A DNA stretch of 10,283 nucleotides from DATAEK01 sp036258055. Its GTDB lineage: Bacteria; Acidobacteriota; Vicinamibacteria; Vicinamibacterales; 2-12-FULL-66-21. The translations under genes were made by a program, and so were the position numbers. The DNA lies in assembly GCA_036258055.1 (NCBI GenBank), contig DATAEK010000388.1:1-10283 (forward strand), given 5' to 3'. How positions within the stretch are numbered: the stretch's first letter is position 1; each line of letters opens with the position of its first letter. Under the pieces are notes generated by a model. The model searched no databases. It had not been told where the DNA came from and was given only the letters and a program-made list of their open reading frames with translations. Positions 1 to 7,437 of the stretch are shown here, one piece after another.

Positions 1-93
1 GCCGCAGGCGCGCCCCGCCGGAGCGGAGCGGGGCGACGGGGCCCCCGCGAGCGACGGCGATGGGGAGTCCGGCGGGGCGAAGCCCCCCGGTCT
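1..93. repeat. GC-rich hairpin repeat, copy 1 (at window edge)
   Basis: First of two near-identical 93-bp copies; it matches 115-207 with only two differences (C42 against T156, A66 against G180). It contains an 8-bp stem (11-18 with 28-35, 9-nt loop) and a second hairpin in which 69-72 pairs with 87-90 and 74-78 with 82-86 around a GAA loop, leaving C73 as a bulge. The unit may extend left of the window, because the bases just before copy 2 form another inverted repeat with its first bases. No reading frame of note crosses it. It resembles an intergenic REP-like element; the family is not identified. Confidence 0.85.
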
Positions 94-109
94 CCTATCT
101 GACTGGCAA

Positions 110-207
110 GGCGCGCCGCAGGCGCGCCCCGCCGGAGCGGAGCGGGGCGACGGGGTCCCCGCGAGCGACGGCGATGGGGGGTCCGGCGGGGCGAAGCCCC
201 CCGGTCT
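110..207. repeat. GC-rich hairpin repeat, copy 2
   Basis: Second copy of the repeat (core 115-207), separated from copy 1 by 21 bp of less biased sequence (94-114). Here the left side is complete: GGCGCGCC at 110-117 pairs with the same octamer at 121-128 around a 3-nt loop. Next come an 8-bp stem (125-132 with 142-149) and the compound hairpin at 183-204. The first two stems overlap by four bases, so they are alternatives rather than simultaneous folds. The copy ends 15 bp before the start codon at 223, so it lies in, or directly upstream of, the operon leader. It could affect read-through, mRNA stability or protein binding, but nothing in the sequence decides which. Confidence 0.85.
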
Positions 208-211
208 AGTT

Positions 212-215
212 GGAG
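212..215 (+). promoter_or_regulatory. Ribosome binding site for the CapK-like gene
   Basis: GGAG lies seven bases before the ATG at 223, good Shine-Dalgarno spacing, and it supports that start. It sits only a few bases downstream of repeat copy 2. No convincing -10/-35 promoter is visible in 1-222. Confidence 0.6.
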
Positions 216-222
216 CGGCATC

Positions 223-1557
223 ATGATCTACAGCAGGCTGTTGGAATCGGTGCTACTTCCGACCTATGACCGCGCGCGCGGGCGTCGCTACATAGAGCGG
301 CGGAATTTTCTGGAACACAGCCAATGGTGGAGCGCGGAGCGCATCCGGGACCTCCAATGGACCGAGCTGAAGAAGCTGCTCACGCATGTGTTCGCGTCCG
401 TTCCGTTTCTCAGAGACAAATATCGAGCCGCCGGAATCGCTCTCGAGGATCTGAAGGGCTGGAACGACTTCCGCCGGCTGCCGCCGCTGACGCGAGCGGA
501 GGTCAACGCGCACGGATCGGATCTGTGCTCGACGGCGTACAAGGGCAGATTGCTTCCGCACGCGACCGGCGGATCGACCGGCGTGCCCACCCGCTTTTTC
601 CGGACCTACGAGAGCTACGACTGGCGTACGGCTGCGAAGGACCGCGCGTACTCGTGGGCCGGCTGGCGCCTCGGAAAGCCGGCGATCTACCTGTGGGGCG
701 CCCCCGTCGGATCCGTGCCGTGGCGGCAGGCCTTGAAAACACGTGCGTACGAGGCGATACAGCGTCAACTGGTTGTCAACACCTTCTCCCAAAGCGACGA
801 GCTCTGGAACGACGTGTACTCGCGGGCGCTGAAGTTTCGGCCGGTGCTCGTCGTCGGGTACGTCTCGAGCCTGGAAGCGTTCGCCGCGTACCTTCGCCGT
901 ACGAAGCGGACGATTCCGGGAATCACGTGCGCGATCGCCGCTGCCGAACCGCTCGGCGGCGACACGCGTCAGCGCATCGAGCATGGGCTCGGCGTGCCGC
1001 TCTTCAACACCTACGGATCCCGCGAGTTCATGTCAATCGCCGCCGAATGTGAGTACCGGGACGGTCTGCACATTCACGCGGAGAATCTCGTCGTCGAAAC
1101 GCGAGATCAGAATGGCACCGGACCGTCGGAGATTCTGGTCACGGATCTCCACAACTACGGCATGCCGTTTGTTCGATACGAGAGCGGCGACCTCGGCCGA
1201 GTCGCGGACACCTCGTGCCGCTGCGGCCGCGGCCTCCCACTGCTCACAGCTATCGAAGGCCGCGTCCTCGACGCCCTGCGGACGGCGGACGGCCGGACCG
1301 TTCCGGGCGAGTTCTTTCCTCATCTGATCAAAGACATCCCGGAGGTCGCGCACTATCGCGTGGAGCAGAAGCGCAAGGATCACCTCGTCATCTCGGCCGT
1401 ACTGACCCGACCGCTGTCCGAGCGCAGCGAGAGCCTGCTGCGCCGCGAAATCGGGAAGGTCTTCGGTCCGAGCACGGGCTACGAGCTCCAACCCGTCACG
1501 CAGATACCGAGACTGAGCTCCGGCAAGCGGAGAATCACCGTTGGGATGGGCGCCTGA
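223..1557 (+). CDS. CapK/PaaK-like adenylate-forming enzyme (phenylacetate-CoA ligase family)
   Basis: A 444-residue protein of the ANL (adenylate-forming) superfamily, related to phenylacetate-CoA ligase and to CapK of capsule loci. The family activates a carboxylic acid as an acyl-AMP; in polysaccharide clusters its members are thought to help attach non-sugar groups, though their substrates are mostly unknown. Visible motifs: the phosphate loop ATGGSTGVP (114-122); NTYGSREF (262-269) with the aromatic residue and glutamate typical of motif A5; TDLHNYGMPFVRYESGDL (307-324), matching motif A7; a CRCGRG segment (332-337) characteristic of PaaK relatives; and SSGKRR near the C-terminus with the probable catalytic lysine K435. 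Length is normal and no core motif is missing. It is cytosolic, with no signal peptide. It opens the operon; the next gene starts 9 bp downstream. Family assignment is firm, substrate unknown. Confidence 0.88.
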   Translation: MIYSRLLESVLLPTYDRARGRRYIERRNFLEHSQWWSAERIRDLQWTELKKLLTHVFASVPFLRDKYRAAGIALEDLKGWNDFRRLPPLTRAEVNAHGSDLCSTAYKGRLLPHATGGSTGVPTRFFRTYESYDWRTAAKDRAYSWAGWRLGKPAIYLWGAPVGSVPWRQALKTRAYEAIQRQLVVNTFSQSDELWNDVYSRALKFRPVLVVGYVSSLEAFAAYLRRTKRTIPGITCAIAAAEPLGGDTRQRIEHGLGVPLFNTYGSREFMSIAAECEYRDGLHIHAENLVVETRDQNGTGPSEILVTDLHNYGMPFVRYESGDLGRVADTSCRCGRGLPLLTAIEGRVLDALRTADGRTVPGEFFPHLIKDIPEVAHYRVEQKRKDHLVISAVLTRPLSERSESLLRREIGKVFGPSTGYELQPVTQIPRLSSGKRRITVGMGA

Positions 1558-1566
1558 GGACGTGCG

Positions 1567-2655
1567 ATGTTAATCGCCCATGTCATCGACAGCCTCGAGG
1601 TCGGCGGAGCGGAGGCGGTGGTCACGGCCTTGTGCCGGTCGCATGCCGCCGCCGGCTACCGCGTCGAAGTCCATTGCCTCACGACGGGCGGACCACTCGC
1701 GGCCGAGCTCGAACAGGAAGGCGTGTCGGTGTACGTGCATGCCTCCGACAGCGCGCGGAGATCGGCCTGGAAACTGTTTCGGGCTTTTCGGCGGTCTCGT
1801 CCCGACATCGTCCACTGCCATAACAAGACCGCCACCATTCGGGCGGCCGCGGCCGCGCGGTTCACGGGCGCGCGGGCCATCGTCAGCACGCGGCATGGCA
1901 TGGGGCCAGTGCCGTTTCGGCTCCGTACCGAACTGACGTTCTGGATCACGGCGGCGGTTCTCTGTGACCGCGTGGTCGCGGTCTGTGATGCCGCGCGGCG
2001 CAACCTGGCGACCGGCGCGCGGCCGGTTGCGCACAAGGTCGTGACGATTCGTAATGGCGCGCATCCCCCCCGTGTTGGCGGAGAGGAGATCGCCGCACGG
2101 CCGGGCTTCACGCTGGTCAGCGTGGGTCGGCTCGCCCGCGCGAAGAATTTCGAGACGCTGCTCCGTGCGGTGGCTGTGGCGCGCGCGACGGTGCCCGATC
2201 TCCGCCTGTGGATTGTTGGCGGCGGCGACGAGGGCCCGGCGTTGCGGCAGCTGAGCGAAGAGCTGGACCTCGGGTCCGCTGTGCGGTTCTGCGGTGAACG
2301 CCGCGACGTGGGGAGCTGGCTGCGCGCAGCAGATGTGTTCGTGCTGTCGTCGACGAGCGAGGGACTGCCAATCTCGATGCTCGAAGCGATGGCCGCCGGT
2401 CTGCCTGCGATCGTGACCGAGGTCGGCGCTCTACCGGAGCTGGTGGCGCTGTCGGGAGCGGGCAAGACCGTCCCGGTTCGCAACGTCGACTGCCTCGCGC
2501 GCGCGATTGTCGACTTCGCACACCGCCGCCATGAGCTCGCTGCCCTCGGCGAACGGGCGTCAAGCTGTTACCGCGCCCATTTCACGCCCGATCGGATGGC
2601 CGGGGATTACCTCACGCTCTACCGCGCCTGTCTGCGCGAAGACCCGGCAGCGTAG
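1567..2655 (+). CDS. Glycosyltransferase family 4 (GT-B fold)
   Basis: A 362-residue retaining glycosyltransferase of the GT4 type, which moves a sugar from a nucleotide donor to a growing lipid-linked glycan at the inner face of the membrane. The N-terminal half shows the glycine-rich acceptor-side loop VGGAEAVV (12-19) and IVHCHN (81-86). The donor half starts at about residue 160 with IRNGAHPP and carries VSVGRLARAKNF (185-196) and the EX7E motif (E265 and E273) inside SEGLPISMLEAMAAG. Length is usual for GT4. GAGGA at 1556-1560, overlapping the upstream stop codon, lies six bases before the ATG and supports this start. The gap to the CapK-like gene is 9 bp and to the Wzy-like gene 3 bp, so co-transcription is very likely. 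Donor sugar and linkage cannot be read from sequence. Confidence 0.92.
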   Translation: MLIAHVIDSLEVGGAEAVVTALCRSHAAAGYRVEVHCLTTGGPLAAELEQEGVSVYVHASDSARRSAWKLFRAFRRSRPDIVHCHNKTATIRAAAAARFTGARAIVSTRHGMGPVPFRLRTELTFWITAAVLCDRVVAVCDAARRNLATGARPVAHKVVTIRNGAHPPRVGGEEIAARPGFTLVSVGRLARAKNFETLLRAVAVARATVPDLRLWIVGGGDEGPALRQLSEELDLGSAVRFCGERRDVGSWLRAADVFVLSSTSEGLPISMLEAMAAGLPAIVTEVGALPELVALSGAGKTVPVRNVDCLARAIVDFAHRRHELAALGERASSCYRAHFTPDRMAGDYLTLYRACLREDPAA

Positions 2656-2658
2656 ACC

Positions 2659-4023
2659 ATGACATTCGCGCTGTTCATCCTGTACGTCGTGCTCGCCTAC
2701 ATCCAGCCGGCCGAGATCGTTCCTGCGCTGGCGCCGTACCGCGTCACGTACTGGGTTGGCATGGCCGGACTGGGCGCCGCGATCGCGTCGCTTCTCCGCA
2801 GAAGAGAGGGTCTGGTCGCGAACCTTCAGCTCTGGGTACTGGTTGTCTTCACAGCCGTCATGGGCGTGTCGCTGATGACCGCCGAGCGCTGGCTGGGCGC
2901 TCCGATCCTGGCAGTGCAGCGATTCGGCCCGTCTTTGACGATCTTCGTGCTCGCGATGTCCAGCGTGACAACGTTGGTTCGGCTGCGCATCGCCGCAGGC
3001 TGCCTCATCGTGCTGACGATGACGCTCATGCTCCAGGGCGCGGCCGCCTATCACCTCGGCTACAACACGCAGCTGTTCCTGATTGATCGGACCACGAGGA
3101 GCGAAGAGCCTGCAGCCGATTCGGCAGGGGATCGGCCGGAGTTCGACTCGGTCGATCAGGGGTCCGACGACCCGACCGACGACGATGAATGGCGGGAGTC
3201 TCCACGGATACGAGCACTCGGGTTCATGCACGACCCCAACGATCTGGCCATGGGCATGATCGTCGCGCTCGGGCTCATCGGCGGGGCATGGAAGCCCAAG
3301 CTGGACCTCCGCAACCTGCTCCTCGCCGCGAGCGCCGGCGCTCTGGTGTACGGCGTCCACTTGACGCGCTCGCGCGGCGGGGCGGTGGCGCTCCTGGTGG
3401 TGTTGTGGAGGTTCGCAGCCAGTCGCCTCGGCGGCGTCCCGGCGCTCGTCCTCCTGGTGGCGCTCGGCGCCGGAGGGATGTCGGTCGATTTTGGCGGGCG
3501 GCCGTTGTCCATTCAGGCGGATGAATCGACATCCGGGCGACTGGTGGCCTGGACAGAAGGCTTCGAGATGCTCAAGACGCGACCGATTCTGGGCGTCGGC
3601 TACGGCCAGTTTGTCGATCACCACACGCTCACTGCGCACAATTCGCTCGTGCTGTGCTTCGCCGAAACAGGTCTGCTCGGGTGCTTCTTCTGGGTCGGAC
3701 TATTCGTCGTCACCCTGCTCGAGCTGCACGCGCTGAAGAACCTTCCCGGCGACGAGCCGTTCGATGACCTCGCCAGGCAATGGGCGGAAGGACTGCAGTT
3801 GTCCCTGATTGGCTTCATGGCGGCGGCATTCTTTCTGTCGCGCACATTCGTGCCGACGCTGTATCTGATCATCGGCCTCTCCGCAGCGGTGGCGGCGATC
3901 GCGCGCGACGCGAACAGGTCGATTCCGGTGCCGGCGCTGCCGGCGCTCGGCATGCTCGTGCTGGCCTGCGAGCTTGGCAGCATCGGCGTCGTTTATACGA
4001 TTCTGAAGCTGCATTTCGTGTAG
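2659..4023 (+). CDS. O-antigen ligase / Wzy-like polysaccharide polymerase
   Basis: A 454-residue polytopic inner-membrane protein with about eleven or twelve hydrophobic segments, of the Wzy/WaaL (O-antigen ligase) type. Such proteins polymerise lipid-linked repeat units, or transfer finished glycans, on the outer face of the membrane. Family signs: GFMHDPNDLAMGM (188-200), the HLTRSRGG segment (234-241), and the Wzy_C-like stretch GRLVAWTEGFEMLKTRPILG (293-312), followed by GVGYGQF and TAHNSLVLCFAETGLLG (325-341). The histidine of AHN (H327) and nearby arginines fit the conserved outer loop of this family. Unusually, a strongly acidic segment lies at 145-180 (14 Asp/Glu in 36 residues), just before the DPND motif. 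The start lies 3 bp after the upstream stop with no clear ribosome binding site, so translation is probably coupled. Sequence cannot separate polymerase from ligase; its place among glycosyltransferases favours polymerase. Confidence 0.87.
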   Translation: MTFALFILYVVLAYIQPAEIVPALAPYRVTYWVGMAGLGAAIASLLRRREGLVANLQLWVLVVFTAVMGVSLMTAERWLGAPILAVQRFGPSLTIFVLAMSSVTTLVRLRIAAGCLIVLTMTLMLQGAAAYHLGYNTQLFLIDRTTRSEEPAADSAGDRPEFDSVDQGSDDPTDDDEWRESPRIRALGFMHDPNDLAMGMIVALGLIGGAWKPKLDLRNLLLAASAGALVYGVHLTRSRGGAVALLVVLWRFAASRLGGVPALVLLVALGAGGMSVDFGGRPLSIQADESTSGRLVAWTEGFEMLKTRPILGVGYGQFVDHHTLTAHNSLVLCFAETGLLGCFFWVGLFVVTLLELHALKNLPGDEPFDDLARQWAEGLQLSLIGFMAAAFFLSRTFVPTLYLIIGLSAAVAAIARDANRSIPVPALPALGMLVLACELGSIGVVYTILKLHFV

Positions 4024-4033
4024 TGGTCCGCCC

Positions 4034-5254
4034 ATGGTCACTTGTCAGCCTTCTCCACGGTTCGACATCGTCCCGGGATCGGTCTCGCTCGGCGAGTTCG
4101 CCATCATCTACTTCGGCAACGACTGGTTTGCCGAGAACCGAACCAGCAGCCATCACATCGCAGAACGCCTCTCCGAACGCACGCGTGTCCTGTATGTCGA
4201 CTCGCCGGGGCTTCGGGCGCCGAAGGCGAACCGCCGCGATCTGCGGAAGCTCTGTCGCAAGCTGCTGTCGGTCGCGCGGCGGCCGCAGTGCGCCGGCGAG
4301 CGGTTGTGGCAGATGAGCGTGCCGCAGATTCCCTTCCGGCGCCTGCCGTTCGTTCGACGAGTGAACATCGCCCTGGGCAAGTTCCTGGTCAAGCGGGCGT
4401 TGAAACGCCTCGGATTTGCACGAACGGTATCGTGGTTCGCGGTGCCGCACCCCGGCTTTCTGGCGAACGCCTTCGACGAGGCCGCAGTCGTCTACTACTG
4501 CATCGACGACTACGCAGCATTGCCGGACGTCGACTCGCGCGCCGTCGCGGAGATGGACGCGCACCTCACGAGCCGAGCCGATCAGGTGTTTGTCGCCTCC
4601 CGGCTGATGCTTCGAGCGAAGCAGCGGCTGAGGCCCTCGACAGTCCTGGCTCCGCATGGAGTGGACGTCGCGCTCTTCCGGACGGCATCGGATCCGCGGC
4701 TTCCGATCGCAACGGACGCCCGCAATCTCCGGCGGCCCGTTGTCGGATTCTACGGATTGATCGAAGAGTGGATCGACCTCGACCTGATTGCAGACCTCGC
4801 CGAGCGTCGCCCTCGATGGACGTTCCTGATGATCGGCCGGCTCGCCGTCGACCCCGGACGGTTGAAGGCCATGCCGAACGTTGTGTTCGCCGGACCGCAG
4901 CCATACCGCAGCCTGCCGAACTGGCTCAAAGCGTTCGACGTTGCCATCATTCCATACCGCCTGACCCGCCAGGTCGTGAACTCTGCCCCGCTGAAGCTGC
5001 GGGAATACCTGGCGAGCGGAAAACCCGTCGTGGCGGTGCCGGCGCCCGAGATTGAGCGTTTTGCCGGATTGGTGCGGATCGCGCGAGGGCCCGAGCAGTT
5101 CATCAGGGAAATCGAAGCAGCGCTGTTCAGCGACCCTGACGCGGATCGCGCCCGCCGGATTGAAGCCACCTCCGACATGACCTGGGACGCACGGATCAGC
5201 GAGATCGTCGAAATCGTCGAGCACAGGATTTGGCAAAAGGAATACATCCGATGA
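4034..5254 (+). CDS. GT-B glycosyltransferase (GT4/GT1-like)
   Basis: A 406-residue glycosyltransferase with a GT-B layout. The N-terminal domain contains FGNDWFAENRTSSHHIAERL (27-46) and LYVDSPGLR (53-61), followed by YYCIDDYA (154-161) and the inter-domain segment LAPHGVDVALF (205-215). The donor domain shows VVGFYGLIEEW (236-246), FLMIGRL (264-270) and PLKLREYLASGKPVV (319-333), the counterpart of the E-containing donor motif in GT4 enzymes. It is more divergent than the GT4 gene upstream and resembles transferases of exopolysaccharide clusters. ATG 4034 is the only plausible start: no other ATG, GTG or TTG occurs before the conserved region. The ribosome binding site is weak, with a 10-bp gap after the Wzy-like gene. 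It overlaps the next gene by the 4 bases ATGA. Cytosolic or peripheral membrane; substrate unknown. Confidence 0.85.
   Translation: MVTCQPSPRFDIVPGSVSLGEFAIIYFGNDWFAENRTSSHHIAERLSERTRVLYVDSPGLRAPKANRRDLRKLCRKLLSVARRPQCAGERLWQMSVPQIPFRRLPFVRRVNIALGKFLVKRALKRLGFARTVSWFAVPHPGFLANAFDEAAVVYYCIDDYAALPDVDSRAVAEMDAHLTSRADQVFVASRLMLRAKQRLRPSTVLAPHGVDVALFRTASDPRLPIATDARNLRRPVVGFYGLIEEWIDLDLIADLAERRPRWTFLMIGRLAVDPGRLKAMPNVVFAGPQPYRSLPNWLKAFDVAIIPYRLTRQVVNSAPLKLREYLASGKPVVAVPAPEIERFAGLVRIARGPEQFIREIEAALFSDPDADRARRIEATSDMTWDARISEIVEIVEHRIWQKEYIR
5235..5242 (+). promoter_or_regulatory. Ribosome binding site deciding the fusion-gene start
   Basis: AAAAGGAA lies within the end of the upstream gene, with the AGGA core nine bases before ATG 5251. 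It favours that ATG over the in-frame TTG at 5230, which would add seven non-conserved residues. Confidence 0.6.
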
Positions 5255-7437
5255 ACACATCTCGAGAAACTCGTGTCGCGTTGGTCGGCGCGGGGTACGT
5301 CAGCGCCTACCACATCCGAGCGCTGCAAACACTTCCCCACATCCGCATCGTCGGGATCGCCGACACCTCCGTCGACCGGGCGCACGCCCTGGCCCAACGC
5401 TTCGCGATCCCGGACGTGTTTGCCAGCCTCTCGGACATGGGCAAAGCGCGTCCCGACGTCGTCCACGTCCTGACGCCGCCGGCCTCGCACGCCAGGCTCG
5501 CGGTCGAAGCGCTCGAAATGGGTTGCGACGTCTTCGTCGAAAAGCCGATGGCGCCAACGGTCGCCGAATGTGACGAGATGATCGCCGCAGCGACCCGAGC
5601 CGGACGCACACTGTCGGTGAACCACTCCGCCAAGGACGATCCCGCGGTCGTGCGCGCGCTCGAACTTATCCGCCGCGGGGTGTGCGGCGACGTGCTCGCC
5701 GTCGATTTCTATCGCACCTCCGACTATCCGCCGTACGCCGGCGGCGCCCTGCCAGCTGCGTTCCGACACGGCGGGTATCCGTTCCAGGACATGGGCATCC
5801 ATGCGCTCTACTTGATGGAGGCTTTTCTCGGGCCGATTTGCGATATCGACGTGCGCTACCGGTCGACAGACAAGGACCCGAACGTGTTCTTTGACGAATG
5901 GCGCGGCTCGGTCGCATGCGCAAAGGGTACCGGCGCGTTCTATCTCTCCTGGTCGGCGCGGCCGATTCGCAACGAGATCTTCGTTCACGGGACGCGCGGC
6001 GATATGCACATCGACTGTTTTCTTCAGACCTGCACAGTTCGTCAATCGCTGCCCGGCCCCAAGCCAATCGCTGCCAGCATCAACGCGATGACGCAGGCGG
6101 CCGGCACGATCTGGCACGTGCCGAAGAACGTGTGGCGCCTTGCCCGTGGATCGCTGCGGCCTTCGCCGGGGATTCATGCCGGAGTGCTGCGGTTCCACGA
6201 CTCGCTCGGTCGAGGAGCCCAGCCGCCGGTGTCCATGGACGAGGGCCGCAGCATGGTCGCGTGGCTCGAGCCGTTCTGTCGGGAAGCCGATGCGCAGCGC
6301 GATCATGCGCTTCGGCTGAAGGAGTCGCTCGAACCTCGGAGGATCCTGGTCACCGGTGCATCCGGGCTGCTCGGTCGAGCATTGCTGGATTCGCTGTGCG
6401 CCAACGGCGAATCGGTCCGGGTCCTGGTTCGACGACGCTCGCCAGAGCTCGAACGGTTGCCCGGTGTGCAGGTCGTGTATGGAGACCTCGGGGATCCGGA
6501 AGCGGTCGACCGTGCGATCGCCGGCGTGCAGCTCGTCTACCATCTCGGGGCCACGATGCGCGGCCGCGGCTGGGCCGAATTCGAAGCGGGCACGGTGTGC
6601 GGCACGTCCAACGTGGTGGACTCGTGTCTGAAGCACGGCGTCGAGCGGCTGGTCTATGTCAGTTCGGTCACCGTCCTGGATTACGCCGTTCAGTCGCCGC
6701 AGGCGGTGGTCGACGAGAGTGCACCGCTCGAACCCCACCCGGCGAAGCGAGGCTCGTACACGCGGGGAAAGGTGCTCGCCGAACGAATCGTCGTTGACGC
6801 GTCCGGTCGGCGCGGCCTTCAGGCCGTTGTCCTGAGGCCTGGCCAGATCTTCGGGCCGGGTTACGAGTCTGTCTCGCCATACGGCGCCATCACGCTGGCG
6901 GGGCGATGGATCGGGATCGGCTCGGGACGCCTAAAGCTGCCCCTCGTTCACGTCAACGATGTCGTCGAAGGATTGCTCGCCGCTGCGACGCGATCGGATG
7001 TGTGCGGCTCCATCTTCCACCTGGTGGACTCGACCCCCGTTACGCAACGCGACTACATCAGCAGGTGTCAGGAAGAGGCAAAAGGGGCCCTCCGAGTGAA
7101 CTACATACCTCGGGCGGCACTCCTCGCGCTCGGCGCCGTCCTCGATCGCATAGGCGGACTGCTCAAGCGGAACCTGCCGTTGACAAGCTACCGCATTCAA
7201 TCCATCAAGGAGCTGACCTTCGACTGTTCCGCTGCGCGCCGGCAACTTGCGTGGGAGCCGAAGAGCGGTGTTTTGGACGGACGCTCTACCAGCGTCGACC
7301 GGACCGGGCGCGCCACTCTTGCGCTGACCGGCGGCGTTCGGCGATCCGCCTGGTCTTCCGGAGCACGGTTAACAACGACTTTGACAGGTCCGCCGCCGCA
7401 GACCCGGCACGTTGGCGGCACTGGCTCTGCTACATGA
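5251..7437 (+). CDS. Fusion: Gfo/Idh/MocA oxidoreductase + NAD-dependent epimerase/dehydratase
   Basis: A 728-residue two-domain enzyme. Residues 1 to about 355 are a Gfo/Idh/MocA dehydrogenase: Rossmann loop GAGYVSAYH (13-21), the EKP signature (97-99) with lysine K98, and DMGIH (180-184) with the usual catalytic-type histidine. Residues 363 to about 675 are an extended SDR: nucleotide loop TGASGLLG (368-375), VYVSS (468-472), and the YxxxK pair Y503/K507 in SYTRGKVLAE, then RPGQIFGPG (529-537) and LVHVNDVVEG (565-574). Both active sites look intact, so this probably does two successive NAD(P)-linked steps on one sugar nucleotide, for example oxidation followed by epimerisation or reduction; the substrate is unknown. 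The last roughly 50 residues (after WEPK, 668-671) do not resemble the SDR family and have lower GC at third codon positions. The gene overlaps both neighbours by ATGA. Domain calls are firm; the natural C-terminus is uncertain. Confidence 0.88.
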   Translation: MNTSRETRVALVGAGYVSAYHIRALQTLPHIRIVGIADTSVDRAHALAQRFAIPDVFASLSDMGKARPDVVHVLTPPASHARLAVEALEMGCDVFVEKPMAPTVAECDEMIAAATRAGRTLSVNHSAKDDPAVVRALELIRRGVCGDVLAVDFYRTSDYPPYAGGALPAAFRHGGYPFQDMGIHALYLMEAFLGPICDIDVRYRSTDKDPNVFFDEWRGSVACAKGTGAFYLSWSARPIRNEIFVHGTRGDMHIDCFLQTCTVRQSLPGPKPIAASINAMTQAAGTIWHVPKNVWRLARGSLRPSPGIHAGVLRFHDSLGRGAQPPVSMDEGRSMVAWLEPFCREADAQRDHALRLKESLEPRRILVTGASGLLGRALLDSLCANGESVRVLVRRRSPELERLPGVQVVYGDLGDPEAVDRAIAGVQLVYHLGATMRGRGWAEFEAGTVCGTSNVVDSCLKHGVERLVYVSSVTVLDYAVQSPQAVVDESAPLEPHPAKRGSYTRGKVLAERIVVDASGRRGLQAVVLRPGQIFGPGYESVSPYGAITLAGRWIGIGSGRLKLPLVHVNDVVEGLLAAATRSDVCGSIFHLVDSTPVTQRDYISRCQEEAKGALRVNYIPRAALLALGAVLDRIGGLLKRNLPLTSYRIQSIKELTFDCSAARRQLAWEPKSGVLDGRSTSVDRTGRATLALTGGVRRSAWSSGARLTTTLTGPPPQTRHVGGTGSAT

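Noticed and set aside
1..207. CRISPR-like or phage attachment repeat.
   Set aside because: There are only two copies of 93 bp, with a single 21-bp spacer and internal hairpins; no cas, integrase or tRNA gene is nearby.
2560..3639. Minus-strand open frame opposite the Wzy-like gene.
   Set aside because: The plus-strand frame encodes a typical polytopic membrane protein with family motifs; the antisense product is His/Gln/Arg-rich noise.
3869..5260. Minus-strand open frame of about 460 codons opposite the end of the Wzy-like gene and the GT-B gene.
   Set aside because: It is a shadow of the plus-strand genes, with low-complexity composition and no recognisable motif.
4750..6738. Long open frame on the minus strand (about 660 codons) opposite the GT-B gene and the fusion gene.
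   Set aside because: GC-rich coding DNA commonly leaves long antisense frames. The translation is rich in Arg/His/Asp without any domain motif, while the plus strand has clear motifs throughout.
6906..7433. Plus-strand frame open upstream of the GT2 start, which could give the GT2 a 176-residue N-terminal extension.
   Set aside because: Most of it overlaps the well-conserved SDR domain in another frame. Only the last part (about 7330-7433) has coding-like composition, and that is reported as a junction finding.
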